DNA of 64,000 bases from assembly GCA_022575985.1 (NCBI GenBank), contig JAKSXM010000007.1, forward strand, positions 30,754,501 to 30,818,500, in the 5' to 3' direction. Shown here one piece after another: positions 36,131 through 47,489 of the stretch. Both the position numbers and the translations under genes were made by a program. The stretch's first letter is position 1. Every line of letters begins with the position of its first letter. Source of the DNA: Anagrus nilaparvatae. Its lineage: Eukaryota > Arthropoda > Insecta > Hymenoptera > Mymaridae. Below the pieces are notes generated by a model that saw nothing but the letters and a program-made list of their open reading frames with translations, did not search any database and was not told where the DNA came from.

Positions 36131-36450
36131 AAAAAGCGGTTTGTGTAACTACACAACCAACGAACATGGAATATATTCACTCATAACAGTAATAAATCCA
36201 AAAACCGAAATTACAATAAATCCTGAAATATATACTATCCTAAGTCCATAAACTTAAAGTATTCTAAGTTGTTATTGTTATCAGGGCCTGATCAGGTTCT
36301 GACTCCCACTTTAAATTATTCTATATCCCTAATTTGAAGATATTCTAAGTCCATTTCACCCCCCCCCTTAAAGCGTCACTTTTTCACCCCCCCCCCTGCC
36401 GAGCCAAACTTTTTCAAATACCCCATCCAAAGAACATGTTCCATGTTAAA
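36131..36450. repeat. C-rich dispersed repeat, copy 3
   Basis: It starts 'gtttgtgtaactacacaacc' (small hairpin ttgtgt/acacaa), then 'attctaagtccc' units and C-runs, and ends 'aacatgttccatgttaaaa'. It is nearly the same as 44730-45125. The stretch just before it (36085-36110) has a 'cggtattttaaataccattctcag' motif often seen at retroelement ends. Confidence 0.65.
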
Positions 36451-37328
36451 AACTTTTTTATTAATTATGTTACAAATTTGCATATTATAGGGTTCTGCAC
36501 TTTCACGTTATTTATGCTTATAAATGGAAAATACTAATGTATATTTATTATATAAGTATCAATATTGGTTAATTAGTAAGATTCATTCAAATTATTCTGA
36601 TTGTTGTAATTCCTCATTTTTAAAAATAACTACATAATATATTTTTATACATTAATGACATTGAATACTATCATTATTTACACACAACTACACGTGGAAA
36701 AGATCAAATACCAATAGTAGTTTTAAATCCTGCAATAAGCATGCGCATTAGCATATAATATTTTATTATTCAGTTTTTTCATTTTTCCACGGCTTTGAAA
36801 CAAAAAAAAAGGTACAATAACACGCTTATTCAAAAGTTAAGTATGGGTATTATTGATTTTTCTAAGCATGGTATTTATATTTAGGAGAAGGGATTGAACG
36901 TATATTATATACAGCGGTGCTATGGTGTCCCGTTTTATTGACAGAATTCAAAAGTCCTATAGAAATTTGATCTTGTTACACGTGTACCTGTAATAAATAT
37001 TGATAAATTCATTATCATATAATGAATAAAAAAACATACTTAGACGCGGTAAATAATATTACCCATCCTCTAGCATGTAAATATAAATGTTTTTGGGTTA
37101 GTGGCGTTAGGCAATATTCTTTACCATGACTAAGTATCTTCTATTTTTAAATCATAATTAGAAAAATTATATACAAAATACAATGATTATATATTGACAT
37201 TTAATATGAGATTAAAATTAGTCTGAGTATATATTAGAGTCTTATATCCCTGCAGGAAAATGATCTAAGGTGAGTTAGTTTGCGCCTTATTGATTTTATG
37301 AATATATATAAAACTTAGGGTATAAATT

Positions 37329-39657
37329 CCCAATAAGCACCTTTTCGAAGTTAAAGTGTTCTTGAAGAGTGCGTGAATGTCGGTTCTTCAAGTGAACGTG
37401 AAGAACTCTTCAGGATCGAGATGATAATTAAATAAAAAATTAACTTTTAGCTTTACAGGGGGGTTTTTTAAGACAAGAAAAACGAATTTCTGGAAGAAAA
37501 TATTTGTTTTTCGACTCAAAATATTTATCGATTTTCCAAAATGGCAGACCGAAAAAATTTTGAAAATAAACTTTTAACTTTACAAGGGGGTTTTTTAGGG
37601 CAAAAAAAATGAATTTTCGGTGGAAAATATTTATTTTTCAACACCAAATATTTTCCGTTTTTCTAAGATGGCGGAACGAAAAACTTGAAAAAATGAAATT
37701 TTAGCTTTTCAAGGGGGTTTTTTAGGGCAAGAAAAATGAATTTTCGGTGGAAAATATTTATTTTTCTATCTAAAATATTTTCCGTTTTTCCAAGATGGTG
37801 TAAATAAAAACTTTAAAAAAATGAAATTTTAGCTTTTCAACGGGGTTTTTTAGGGCAAGAAAAATAAATTTTAGATGAAAAATATTTATTTTTCAACCAA
37901 AAATATTTTCCAATTTTCCAAGATGTTGAACCGAAAAACTTAAAAAAGGAATTATTAACTTTACAAAGGGGTTTCTGAGGACAAGAAGAATAAATTCTTT
38001 AATGAAAAGCTAAAAGTTCATTTTTTTCAGTTTCCTGTCCGCCTTCTTGGAAAATCGGAAAATATGTTGTTTGAAAAATAAATATTTTCCACCGAATTTC
38101 ATTATTCTTGACCTAAAAAAACCCCCTTGTAAAGTTAAAAATTTATATTAAATTATTAGTTATTTCTATTAATCGCCCATATTTTCTAATATATATATAT
38201 TATTATTTTGATTTCATTGACCTGTACTGGGCATAATTGTTAAATGAATTATATTAAATTATATTGTCCTATCTTGATATGTGTATGTTTTCAAATAACA
38301 TCCCTTTTTTTATTAGGACATATCATGCGGCAATATTATATAATTTTTAAATTCATTTAAAAATTATTTTTCAAAAATACGCGGTTGTTAATGTAGGTAC
38401 AGAAGGTACCTGCAGCGCTTCGATCAGCACCAACATATAGATCTCCTCAGTGTGGCTGAGTGTGTTGGTGTGTGCCACAGACGCTGGTGTATTACGTCTT
38501 TAATTTTTCTTATATAGTGAACGAATGCCTATTTTATCACTTGCGAGATACTATAGCCATTCGTTCCCTATATATGAAATGAATGGAATGACCGGTTGCG
38601 GGTCTACGGTCTATTCAATATTAAATTATTAGTTATTTCTATTAATCGCCCATATTTTCTAATATATATATATTATTATTTTGATTTCATTGACCTGTAC
38701 TGGGCATAATTGTTAAATGAATTATATTAAATTAAATTGTCCTATCTTGATATGTGTATGTTTTCAAATAACATCCCTTTTTTTATTAAGACATATCAAG
38801 CGGCAATATTATATAATTGGATGTTATTTGAAAACATACACATATCAAGATAGGACAATTTAATTTAATATAATTCATTTAACAATTATGCCCAGTACAG
38901 GTCAATGAAATCAAAATAATAATATATATATATTAAAAATTTATTTTTTTAAATTTTTTGGTCCGCTATCTTGAAAAATTGGAAAATATGCTGGGGTGAA
39001 AAAATAAAAAATTTCATTTATAAAAATGTGTTACTCAACCTTTAAAACCGTCTGTTATGTATAAAATTCCATTTTTCATGCTTTTGGTCCGCCATCTTGG
39101 AAAATCGGAAAATATATTAGAGTAAAAAATGAAAGTTTTCTTTAAACTTATGGTCAACTCCCCGCGGAGCTGAGTCAACTAATTTTACATCGGTTAAAAG
39201 AATGTTATTAAGTTTATCAGTATTGAAAACAAGTCTTTCAGCTCCGTGTTTTTGTTTATATTATTATTTGTTCTTATTATAATAAAGAAATGGAATTTCC
39301 TGAAAAGTATTTATTTTAGTATTAATTATTATTTTCAAATATGCATTTTACTGGATATGCATAATTTACTCTGCATATAATTTCGAAAATTATTATCTGT
39401 AACATATAGTACTTAAAATTTCATAAAATATAATTGCTTATATATAAAAAAAAAATTAAAAAAAATAAATAAATAAATAAATTTTAAAAAGTTTTTTTAA
39501 AATAATTTTGCGGGAAAAATTTCTTTAAGAGTTCTTCACGCAATCTTGTAGAACCGACATTCGCGTATTCCTGAAGAGTTCTTGAGGAACAGATTTTAAA
39601 AAAAAAGTCTTAAAGTGTGCGTCAAGTTCTCTTCAAGAGTTTATTATGCTTATTGGG
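37329..39657. mobile_element. Composite foldback element with 'cccaataagca' ends
   Basis: The outer inverted termini are 'cccaataagca' (37329) and 'tgcttattggg' (to 39657). The sub-terminal 'gtcggttcttcaag' / 'ttgtagaaccgacatt' and 'aagttctcttcaaga' blocks are also inverted. Inside are degenerate repeats of about 118 bp (37440-38130 and 38940-39130) built on 'ttttccaagatggcggac' and 'aaaggggttttttagggcaag', plus the 201-bp repeat pair described next. 39340-39420 is an inverted copy of 15900-15985. Non-coding. Confidence 0.5.
38145..38818. repeat. 201-bp direct repeats around a 272-bp core (TRIM-like)
   Basis: 38145-38345 and 38618-38818 are direct repeats with about three differences. The core between them (38346-38617) has 'ggtacagaaggtacc' and 'tgtggctgagtgtgttgg' stretches. 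Immediately after the second copy, 38819-38937 is an inverted copy of the repeat's inner part, so the second and third copies form a hairpin. LTR-like arrangement, but no TG..CA ends or obvious primer site. Confidence 0.6.
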
Positions 39658-39981
39658 TTAACTTGTAATAACTTGACAAATGTAAGAAGAAGAGTAAACT
39701 TTATTTTTCTTTTAGAAAATAATATTATATGATAGAAGGAGACAACAATATAAAATTTGTTATAAACAAAAATTTTTTTGAACAATATGAAGATGTCATC
39801 GGGAACAAATAACAATCTGAAAAAAAATTCATAAAAGTTAATGGGAAGTAACCGAAAAAACAGTGTATATTTTCCAATGCTACAGACAGACAACTCAAGT
39901 TAAATAAAAGCGTGTAAAAATATATCAGAAAATCTAAATTTTTGCTATACTTATTCAAAATTATTTTATTTCCATACTTAC

Positions 39982-40184
39982 ACTTCATTTTCAGTTTCTA
40001 ATAAATTAGATTCTTCTTCACAATCTTCTTCGTAATTTACTTCAAGTACTTCATTACTTTCATTTGTAGAAATTAAATTTGTCGGTGGCACAATTTTACT
40101 GGCAGATATTGTAGATTTTATAGGTTTATTTTTTGCTGCGCGTTTAATTCTTTCATCTAGTAATGACTGATCCTTTTCAGATAT
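39982..40184 (-). CDS. msps: XMAP215/CKAP5 (mini spindles) exon, end of TOG4
   Basis: Middle exon. The acceptor (tttttgttag) precedes 40184 and a GTAAGT donor follows 39982. It is 203 nt, starts in phase 0 and leaves two bases that the next exon completes. It begins 'ISEKDQSLLDERIKRAAK', a close match to the strongly conserved end of CKAP5 TOG4 (family 'LSEKDMSMLEERIKRSAK'). An acidic, low-conservation linker rich in E/N follows, ending '...LETENEV'. It joins directly onto '...KVYKLIGQ' of the upstream exon. Same strand as 53980-54173 and 35099-35275. No stop or frameshift. Confidence 0.92.
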
Positions 40185-40559
40185 CTAACAAAAATTTTCA
40201 GAATAAATAATTAAATAAAAGCTAGTGAAAATTAATTATTTGATTAAATTAGAAATGCATTAATATTTGTTTAGGAATCACTTTAAATTAAAAAATATAT
40301 TTTTTTAAAACAAAAAAATGGATCTTTTTTGTTCCCCCCCCCCCCCCACCAAATTGCTAAAATTTTTGCTGTAAATTGCTAAAAAACACTTAAATGATGT
40401 TAGCACTAAGTTTTGGGTCAGAAAAATGCAAAAACAATTTTTTTTTTTTTTTTTTTTTAAATAAAAAATGTAAAAAAATTATTTTTGTAACAAAAGTTTT
40501 GAATTTGCAAATATTTGTAGATATTTTTTATCATTATTTTTACGTGAGCTCTTATGAAT

Positions 40560-40795
40560 AGTGATTTTTGTAGTGGGGGCTTTGCCCCCTCGACCCCAAA
40601 AGTTTAGCTTATTCTAGGGGTAGGTGCGAATGCAGCATTTGGGATAGGTTATTACTAATTATTTCTTTAGTGGGGGCGAACCATATACCCCAAATATACC
40701 CCAACGGGGGGCTTCGCCCCCTGGACCCCCAAAGTTTAGCTTTTTTTAAGGGTAGGTGCGAGTATAGCATTTATGGGTAGGTTGTATTTTGGAAG
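40560..40795. repeat. Two GC-hairpin repeat units
   Basis: Two units share 'gggggc-tt-gccccct(c/g)gacccc', 'aaagtttagctt', 'ggggtaggtgcga-t' and 'gcattt-gggtaggtt', starting near 40573 and 40706. Each has a G/C hairpin (gggggcttcgccccc). Element type unknown. Confidence 0.6.
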
Positions 40796-40844
40796 CAGGC
40801 AATTATCGTTTCAAAAGTTTGTATCACAATTTAAAAAAAGATTA

Positions 40845-41345
40845 GGTATATCTTTGGTTTAAAACGACAGGAACATATCAAACCTTACAGAAGACGACTT
40901 AACTGGATGCAAATAACTACGCGTATGGACTATTTTGCATCGTGAACTATGTATTAAATTATACGTATGAAACAACCCCCTTTTCTCTTACCACTATTTG
41001 AGCCATAGATAAGAGACAGACCATCTCGCGGACCTCGTAAAGATCTGGATATACCTTCTGTAACATGCAATTGGGGTTTGCACTCTTTTCAAGTCAAATA
41101 TGCCAAATTTTGGATTAGATAATAAATGAACATTAATTTACTTGTTTTTACTTTATTAATTTATTAATTTATTGTCTATATATTATTTACTATTAATTTA
41201 AATATACTATTGACTTGTTATTTATTTACTTATAATTTTATTAACGTTATAGCAATTGATATATATGTATATATGAAATTTATTTATTAATTTTAATTAT
41301 TTATTACTGACAGATTGTTGTTGACTTTTAATTTGTTTCAATTTT
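40845..41345 (+). pseudogene. LINE 3'-end fragment (same family as 5985-8454)
   Basis: It begins in the C-terminal ORF2 region ('YIFGLKRQEHIKPYRRRL', then 'LNWMQITTRMDYF') with frameshifts and stops. It continues through 'SLQSFQVKYAKFW'-like sequence and into a 3' UTR that matches the reverse complement of 6200-6480 ('gacagattgttgttgac'). Severely 5'-truncated. Confidence 0.8.
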
Positions 41346-42053
41346 GTTTCAAAAACTGTGTTAAGTAAATTTTGCTACTTATAGTTTTCAAAAGCTCTTG
41401 ACCTAAAAATTGAAATTTGGTCAATAAAAATGATTTTTTTCATAAAGAACTGAATTTTCAGGGAAAAATGCATCGATTTAAAAAAAAGAAATTATTATTT
41501 TACGATGAAAATCAAGCTAGTAATGCATGTTTAAAGTTCAGAAACAGGTATTTTTCAATTTAGAACTTTAATCTTTTTTAAGACAAATTTGAGTAAAATC
41601 TTAAATTGACGATAACTTGGCTAAATTTCATCAGAAAAAGAAAAGTTTTTTTTTTCTGGAGTTATTTTTCCCTGGCTATCAGATTTTTTACCTATTTTTT
41701 TAAATTTTATTTATTACCAGAAAATCATGGTGGCAGTCGCGGCCTCGTAAATTTTTTTTTCTTCATTTTTGGTGCTCATAAAGAGTACTTTCTTGTAGAA
41801 ATGCACATATGCGCATTTATACGAGAAAATACGTTTTAAAAGCACCAAAAAAAAAACTTACGAAGCCGCGACTACCGCCCTAATTTTTTGATAGTTTGAA
41901 CCCTACAGGATGCGAAAAAAAGTGAACACGAAATCGCCGATTGAAACGAAAAAGATTTTTCCACTTTTCAAAAATTTTTCGTGAAAAAAAAGTGTGGACT
42001 ATTATTTTTCTTTCTCAGAGACAGTAAATTTAAGTAATTATTTAAATATTTAC
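41346..42053. other. Unrecognised; includes an imperfect hairpin at 41728-41879
   Basis: 'ggcagtcgcggcctcgtaaa' (about 41730) is inverted at 'cttacgaagccgcgactacc' (about 41857), with further pairing through 'tttttggtgct' / 'agcaccaaaaa' and a 60-bp loop. No gene seen; the second exon expected for the THAP gene was not found here. Confidence 0.5.
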
Positions 42054-42186
42054 CAGCATTGTCAAGCCACTTTAATCGTCGTTTAGCGTCTTTGGATGGG
42101 AAACACAAAAGTTTTCTATTCTGTTTGTTATTTTTACAATTTATATATGAACAAATTGTTGATCTCAATTCGGCTTGTTTAGGCAT
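42054..42186 (-). CDS. THAP-type zinc finger, first coding exon
   Basis: It starts at an ATG (42186), runs 44 codons plus one base and meets a GTAAAT donor at 42052-42053. Start of a THAP DNA-binding domain: MP near the N-terminus, Cys12-x4-Cys17 (first zinc ligand pair), then 'LLCFPSKDAKRRLKWLDNA', matching the family's F-P...R...W core. The second ligand pair (C-x2-H) should lie in the next exon, which I did not find. THAP domains occur in host transcription factors and in P-element transposases, so this is either a small nested gene in the msps intron (same strand) or the start of a domesticated or decayed P-type transposon. Reading past the donor gives low-complexity sequence, which supports splicing. 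Confidence 0.65.
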
Positions 42187-42719
42187 AATGTGTTAACTAA
42201 TTATTACCACCTCTTTAAATTAAATTTTTGAAAAGCACTCTTCTTTAAGTTTTATGAAACTTTAATTAAAATTAAAAATTTTTTTTTTAATATCAGTTTC
42301 TAAAGAAATCTTAAAACTTCTGCTGGAAAATCCAGAGAAGAAATGATTTAATATTTAAGTCAAATTTGTTTACGTAAACAAGATAATTTTAAAGGATTTT
42401 TTTTTATAGATAACGAATACCCCTTCTTTACTACTTTTTAAAAATGTATGGCAACGACGGATAACAATATATTTAATAATAATTCTCATACTTAAAATTT
42501 ATTTTTTATTTTATTCTTTGTAACGTTCCTACTTTTATCAATGAAATTCGCTTGAAATAAAGAGCATAAAGATTTTTTAAACAAGGAACAAATTATTAGT
42601 TGCAAAAGTAGAACCCCATAATTAGTCTCGTAATTTAAAACATAGTTTTGCATGTAATGGGCAAAAAACCATTTTCTTAGGTTAGAAAATAGGCTTGTTT
42701 TGCTCCAAATATGTAAAAA
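42187..42719. other. AT-rich, nothing recognised
   Basis: Possible upstream region of the THAP exon on the minus strand. No core-promoter motif stands out above the AT background. Confidence 0.35.
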
Positions 42720-43135
42720 TCTGTTTCTAAAAAAAATTAAATTTTAAGGGTTGAAAAGGTGAAAATAAGGGTGTACACCCTTTTCACTTAATTTATAACT
42801 TTAGATTCGGATTTAGTGGCCCATTATACCAACTAGATCCCAGAAGAATGAAAAAAATCGGATTAAAAAAAAAATTTAATTTTATGGTTGAAAGGGTGAA
42901 AATAAGGGTGTTACACCCCTTTCACTTATTTTTTGACGCTAAATTTGGATTCAGCGGTCCAAAATACCTACCAGATTCCTTGAAATTTACAAAAAAGGTG
43001 ATTTTAAACTTTTTGGGTTCATTGGGGGGAAAATCCGGAGGGTTTTTCACCCCGTTTAAAATCCGGAATTTTTCTTTTTCCGGAATTTATTCATTAGGTT
43101 TCCCTGAAAAAATTCCACTAGGTTTCAGCTAAAAA
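42720..43135. repeat. Tandem repeat, ~150-bp unit, about two copies
   Basis: 'ggttgaaa-ggtgaaaataagggtgt-acaccc-tttcactta' at about 42750 and 42886, each followed by 'ttggattcag-ggtcc...ccaaccagatcc'-like sequence. The 94-codon open frame over the second unit is a by-product. Related to 2715-2990. Confidence 0.6.
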
Positions 43136-43689
43136 AATTAATTTTCGCAGGATTTACAGTTTTTACTTTATTTAATTAACCCAGGAGCCCAGACTTACTA
43201 ATAATATTGTTTGCTTTAGTTGTTTTTATCTAAAAAAAAAAATTTTGAAAATATAAATAATTTATAAATAAATTTTTATTATAAAAAAAATTATAAGAAC
43301 AAATGATTATGAAAAAAGATTTTTCAAGTTTTGGTTTTTACCTCTGAGTCAGGGGGTAATAAAAAATTATTGAGACAAAGAAGAACGAAAAGATAATAAA
43401 CAATAGATTTTATAAGGTGATTTTGAGTGTCTTTCTTTTTTTATCTTGTTTTTGAAGCCTATGCGTTCTTTTTTGTCTTACCTATGGGAAACATTTTTAT
43501 GTTGACGATGTAAGTAAACAGTAATCTGTGAATAAGTATAATTGTGTTTTTATTTAGATTTTTAAATTTTATAATTTTAAATATTTCTCCATGATTTCTC
43601 TTCTACAGACCCCGGTGTTCAGGTAAATGCCGATAGTTAGCGCTATATTTTTTACTTATACTTGTCGCATTTAAAACAAAGGCATCGGA
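43136..43689. other. AT-rich, nothing recognised
   Basis: No gene, repeat match or structure noted. Confidence 0.35.
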
Positions 43690-44483
43690 GATCTGTTAAA
43701 GTAATCTGTGATTAGTACTTTCATACAAATAAATTAAGTTCTACGTCCAAAAATATAAAAAATTATTGTGTTTTTTTAATCTTTTTATACAAAAAATTTT
43801 GAAAAAAAAAATTTCGAAAAATTACATATCAAATAGAGAAATCCTTTAAAAACGATGATTCTGGATATTAGAACTTTCCTAGAAATAAATTAGGTATTAC
43901 GTCCAAAAAGAAAAAAAATTATTGTATTTTATTTTTTTATTAAAAAAAGTTTCAAAAAAAAAAATATCGGAAAATTACGTATCACATGAAACAATCATTT
44001 GAAAACGATAATTCTAAATATTCGTACTTTCGTAGAAAAACATTAAGTACTACATCCTAAAAAAAAAACAAAATTGGCATTTTTTATATTTTTTAGCGGC
44101 AAAAATTTTGAGAAAAAAATTTTCAAAAAATTAAGTATCAGGTCCAAAAAATTACTTTTATAGAGGTTCTTAAAACTAGTACTTCCATGGAAGCAAATTA
44201 TGTACTACGTTCAAAGAAAAAAAAAAATTGGTGTTTTTTGTATTTTTTTATGAAAAAAATTTTGGGAAAAAAATTTTCAAAAAATTAAGTATATATCAGA
44301 TTCGAGATATCGAGTAAAAACCATTCTTTCAAATATAAGTACTTTCGTGGAAATAAATGAGGTATTACATTCAAATTAAAAAAAAAAAGTACCTCGAGCT
44401 TATTTGGTGAAAAAAATTAAAAAAAAAAAATTAGGTCTTAATGTCGTGTTGGCTGTGAAATATCACCGGTTACAGTGCGACAT

Positions 44484-44507
44484 ACATACATACATACATA
44501 CATACAT

Positions 44508-44574
<67 letters not shown>
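44484..44574. repeat. Compound (CATA)n-(CA)n microsatellite
   Basis: About ten CATA units followed by about 24 CA units. The open frames over it on both strands (Y-I-H-T or C-V repeats) are not genes. Confidence 0.95.
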
Positions 44575-44577
<3 letters not shown>

Positions 44578-44729
44578 CTTTTTTTAAAAACCGGTTTTTT
44601 AGCTTCCTGAGGTCTCAAAACGTGCTTATATGCCAAAATATCGAAAATCAAAATTTCACCTATCACAAAGGTTCCTCTATGAGGAACCAATATTGCTGTT
44701 TCTTTGTTTTTTTTATGCAAAAAAAATTT

Positions 44730-45125
44730 ATAACCGGTTTGTGTAACTACACAACCAACGAGCATGGAACATGTTCACTCATAACAGTAATAAATCCAAA
44801 AACCGAAATTACAATAAATACTGAAATATAAATTATACTAAGTCCATAAACTTAAAGTATTCTAAGTTTTTGTTGTTATCAAGGCCTGACTCCCACTTCA
44901 AATTATTCTAAGTCCCTAAATCGAAAATATTCTAAGTCTATTTCACCCCCCCCCCCCTAAGAGCGTCACTTTTTCACCCCCCCTAAAATCCTCAATTTTT
45001 GACCCCCCCCCCTAAAAACGTCAATTTTTGACCCCTCCCTAAAAGCGTCAATTTTTGACCCCCCCCCCCTTCCGAAACAAATTTTTTCAAATACCCCATC
45101 CAATGAACATGTTCCATGTTAAAAT
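44730..45125. repeat. C-rich dispersed repeat, copy 4
   Basis: Near-copy of 36131-36450, with 'gtttgtgtaactacacaacc' at the start, 'attctaagtcc' units, several 'gcgtca(a/c)tttttgacccc' units with long C-runs, and the 'aacatgttccatgttaaaa' end. Confidence 0.7.
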
Positions 45126-45161
45126 TGCTTTTGCTTATGCAAAAAAATCTTTTTATAGAAA

Positions 45162-45285
45162 TTGCCAGCTTCGTAGCGCGGTAGTATAAACTCTATATTT
45201 TTGCTTATAAAAGTTAAGCAAAGATGAGTGCGGTTGGTATCCGGATGGGTGACCGTCTCGGATTTTCGTGTAGAGTTTGTACTGA
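45162..45285 (+). ncRNA. 5S rRNA-derived sequence (pseudogene or SINE3-type)
   Basis: 45211-45264 matches the 3' half of eukaryotic 5S rRNA: 'aagttaagca' (A box region), then 'gcggttggtat' and 'ggatgggtgaccg' (box C region), then 'tctcgga'. The 5' half is not 5S-like. The 5S stretch is enclosed by complementary flanks, 'agtataaactcta' and 'tagagtttgtact'. It is a degenerate or chimeric 5S unit and not a normal gene. Confidence 0.65.
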
Positions 45286-46560
45286 CGTTATACGCTGTTT
45301 GGTCAGGATCGTGTTTTCGACATAGTGTTTAAAAGAAAAATCGAACACTATGTAGAAAACAATTAAAAAAAAAAAAAAAGTATTTTGAGATGTTTTTAAT
45401 AAACAAATTTTTGGAAAAAAAGTTAGGTATTCATTCGATAATTGTTTTAAAATATCACGGGTTACAATATTTTAAAATATTAGTACTTTCATAGAATTAA
45501 ATGAGGTATTATACCAACAAAAAAAAAAATAAATATTGCAATTTTTTTTATTTTTTTTTTTTTTTAATTTAGAGATTAAAAATTTTGAAAAAATTAAGTA
45601 TCATTTCCAAAAAATTACTGTAAACGAGGTTCTTAAAACTAGTACTTCCATGGAAATAAATTAGGTACTACGTCCAAAAAGAAAAAAAAGTTTCGTATTT
45701 TTTGTATTTAAGGAATAACTAAAATAAATTTTAGGAAAAAAATTTTCAAAAAATTAAGTATCAGATTGGAGATATCAAGTAAAAACCATACTTTCAAGTA
45801 TAAGTACTTTCATGGAAATGAATGAGGTATTACATCCAAATTAAAAAAAAAAAGGTGGGGTTTGAGATTTTTTGATAAAAAAATGTTTGGAAAAAAATTA
45901 GGTCTTAATTCGATAATGGTTTTGAAATATCACTAGTTAAAATATTTTCAGATATTAGTACTTTCATAGAATTAAATGAGGTATTACACCAAAAAAAAAA
46001 ATAAATATTGCAATTTTTTTCTTTTTTTTTAATTTAGAGATTAAAAATTTTGAATAAATTAAGTATCAGATCCAAAAAATAACAATAAACAAGGTTCTTA
46101 AAACTAGTACTTCCATGGAAATAAATTAAGTACTACCTCCAAAAAGAAAAAAAAAATTGGTATTTTTTGTATTTTTTTGTGAAAAAAATTTTAGAAAAAA
46201 AATTTTCAGAAAATTAAGTATCCGATTCGAGATATCATATAAAAACCATACTTTCAAATATAAGTACTTTCATGGAAATAAATGAGGTATTACATCCAAA
46301 TCAAAAAAAAAAAGTACCTCGAGCTTTTTTGGTGAAAAAAATTTTGAAAAAAAAATTAGGTCTTAATTCCATAATATTTGTGAAATATCACCGATTACAT
46401 ACGTACGTACGTACACACACACACACACACACACATACAGACTTTTTTTAAAAACAGGTTTTTTAGCTTCCTGGGGTCCCAAAACGTGCTTATATGCCAA
46501 AAAATAGAAAATCAAATTTTGACCTAACACAATGGTTCCTCAAAGAGGAACTAAAATAAA

Positions 46561-47489
46561 AACTCCTTTGTTACAAAAGTAACTGAACCAGCTAAAGCAC
46601 GAAAATGGCTGCCAAAAATCTAAAATTAAACCATTTGAGCTAAAAATTGGCATGGAGACTTTTCATTAGTTTTACTTTCGTGAAAAAATAGTTGAAACCC
46701 ATTTCTGCGACCGTTTAGTTCAACTTGGGCCCAATTAGCGTGAAATACCTTTTATAAATGTTCTCTTTATTCAATTTTAATAATGAGGGTCTAACCCGTG
46801 CGTGTTTTGCATGTAAAATGTAATTTCAATAGTAAATAAATAAGAAACAAATTAAAAATTTAATATATTTTCAAAAAAAATTTATTTATTAAAATATTTA
46901 TGTGATTATTTTAAATTTAAATTTATATTCAAAAATGGTTAGCGATTTTATTTAACAAAAAAAAAAATTGAACAACTTTTCTGAACACCTTACTTTTTGG
47001 TGTTAAATCTATGTTAAATAAAATGTAAAATTTTATTTTTATCTGATATTGAAATGTATGTTTTATTATTTTTTACCCAAATTTATCATATCGTCTAAAT
47101 TAATTAAATTTTTATTTTATTTTATTACAAATATATAACTTAGAAAATTTTAAAGAAGGAGAAGAATTAATCACAAAAAGCTAATTTATTATATCAAACA
47201 CAGTAATTGAAATATAATATAATATTGAGAGATGTGGTGCCCAATTACGAGATGCCCAAATATACCATGCCGGAATATAGCAATACATGGTGCCCAAATG
47301 AACTTTGTCCAAATACAGCAAGTCAAGATGTAGGGTTCCCAAATGCACCATGTCGGTGGCAAAATTTAATAATATAGAGTAATTGTATTCAAAATATTAT
47401 TTAGTTTGCGGAGGCACTAGGCAAAATGTTGCAAAATGGTGCAAAATATTGCAAGATATTTAAGTATTAAATACATGTTTTATTTATGA
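46561..47489. other. Unrecognised, with short repeats near the right end
   Basis: No gene. 47235-47360 carries irregular 'ggtgcccaaat' / 'atgcccaaatataccatg' repeats, and 47422-47455 carries 'ttgcaaaatggtgcaaaat' repeats. Confidence 0.45.

Larger units (their letters stand above)
35276..39981 (-). other. msps: msps intron, 4.7 kb, filled with repeats
   Basis: GT-AG intron between the 39982-40184 and 35099-35275 exons. It contains the C-rich repeat (36131-36450), direct repeats at 35650-35770 and 37205-37325, and the composite foldback element 37329-39657. No other exon-like sequence was seen, although a small one could be missed. Confidence 0.65.
43690..46560. repeat. Degenerate satellite-like array, ~115-bp unit, interrupted
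   Basis: Many diverged copies of 'agtactttc-tggaaataaat-aggtattac-tccaaa' + A-run + 'attg-ttttt' + 'ttttcaaaaaattaagtatcag' occupy 43690-44420 and 45370-46400. Two copies end in the same tail: 'tcaccg-ttac', then a (CATA)n/(CA)n microsatellite (44484-44574; shorter at 46400-46436), then 'aaaa-c-ggttttttagcttcctg'. The C-rich repeat and the 5S-like sequence lie in between (44730-45285). Confidence 0.7.

Noticed and set aside
44404..44831. Open frames of 68, 100 and 118 codons on both strands
   Set aside because: They are translations of the (CATA)n/(CA)n microsatellite in different frames.
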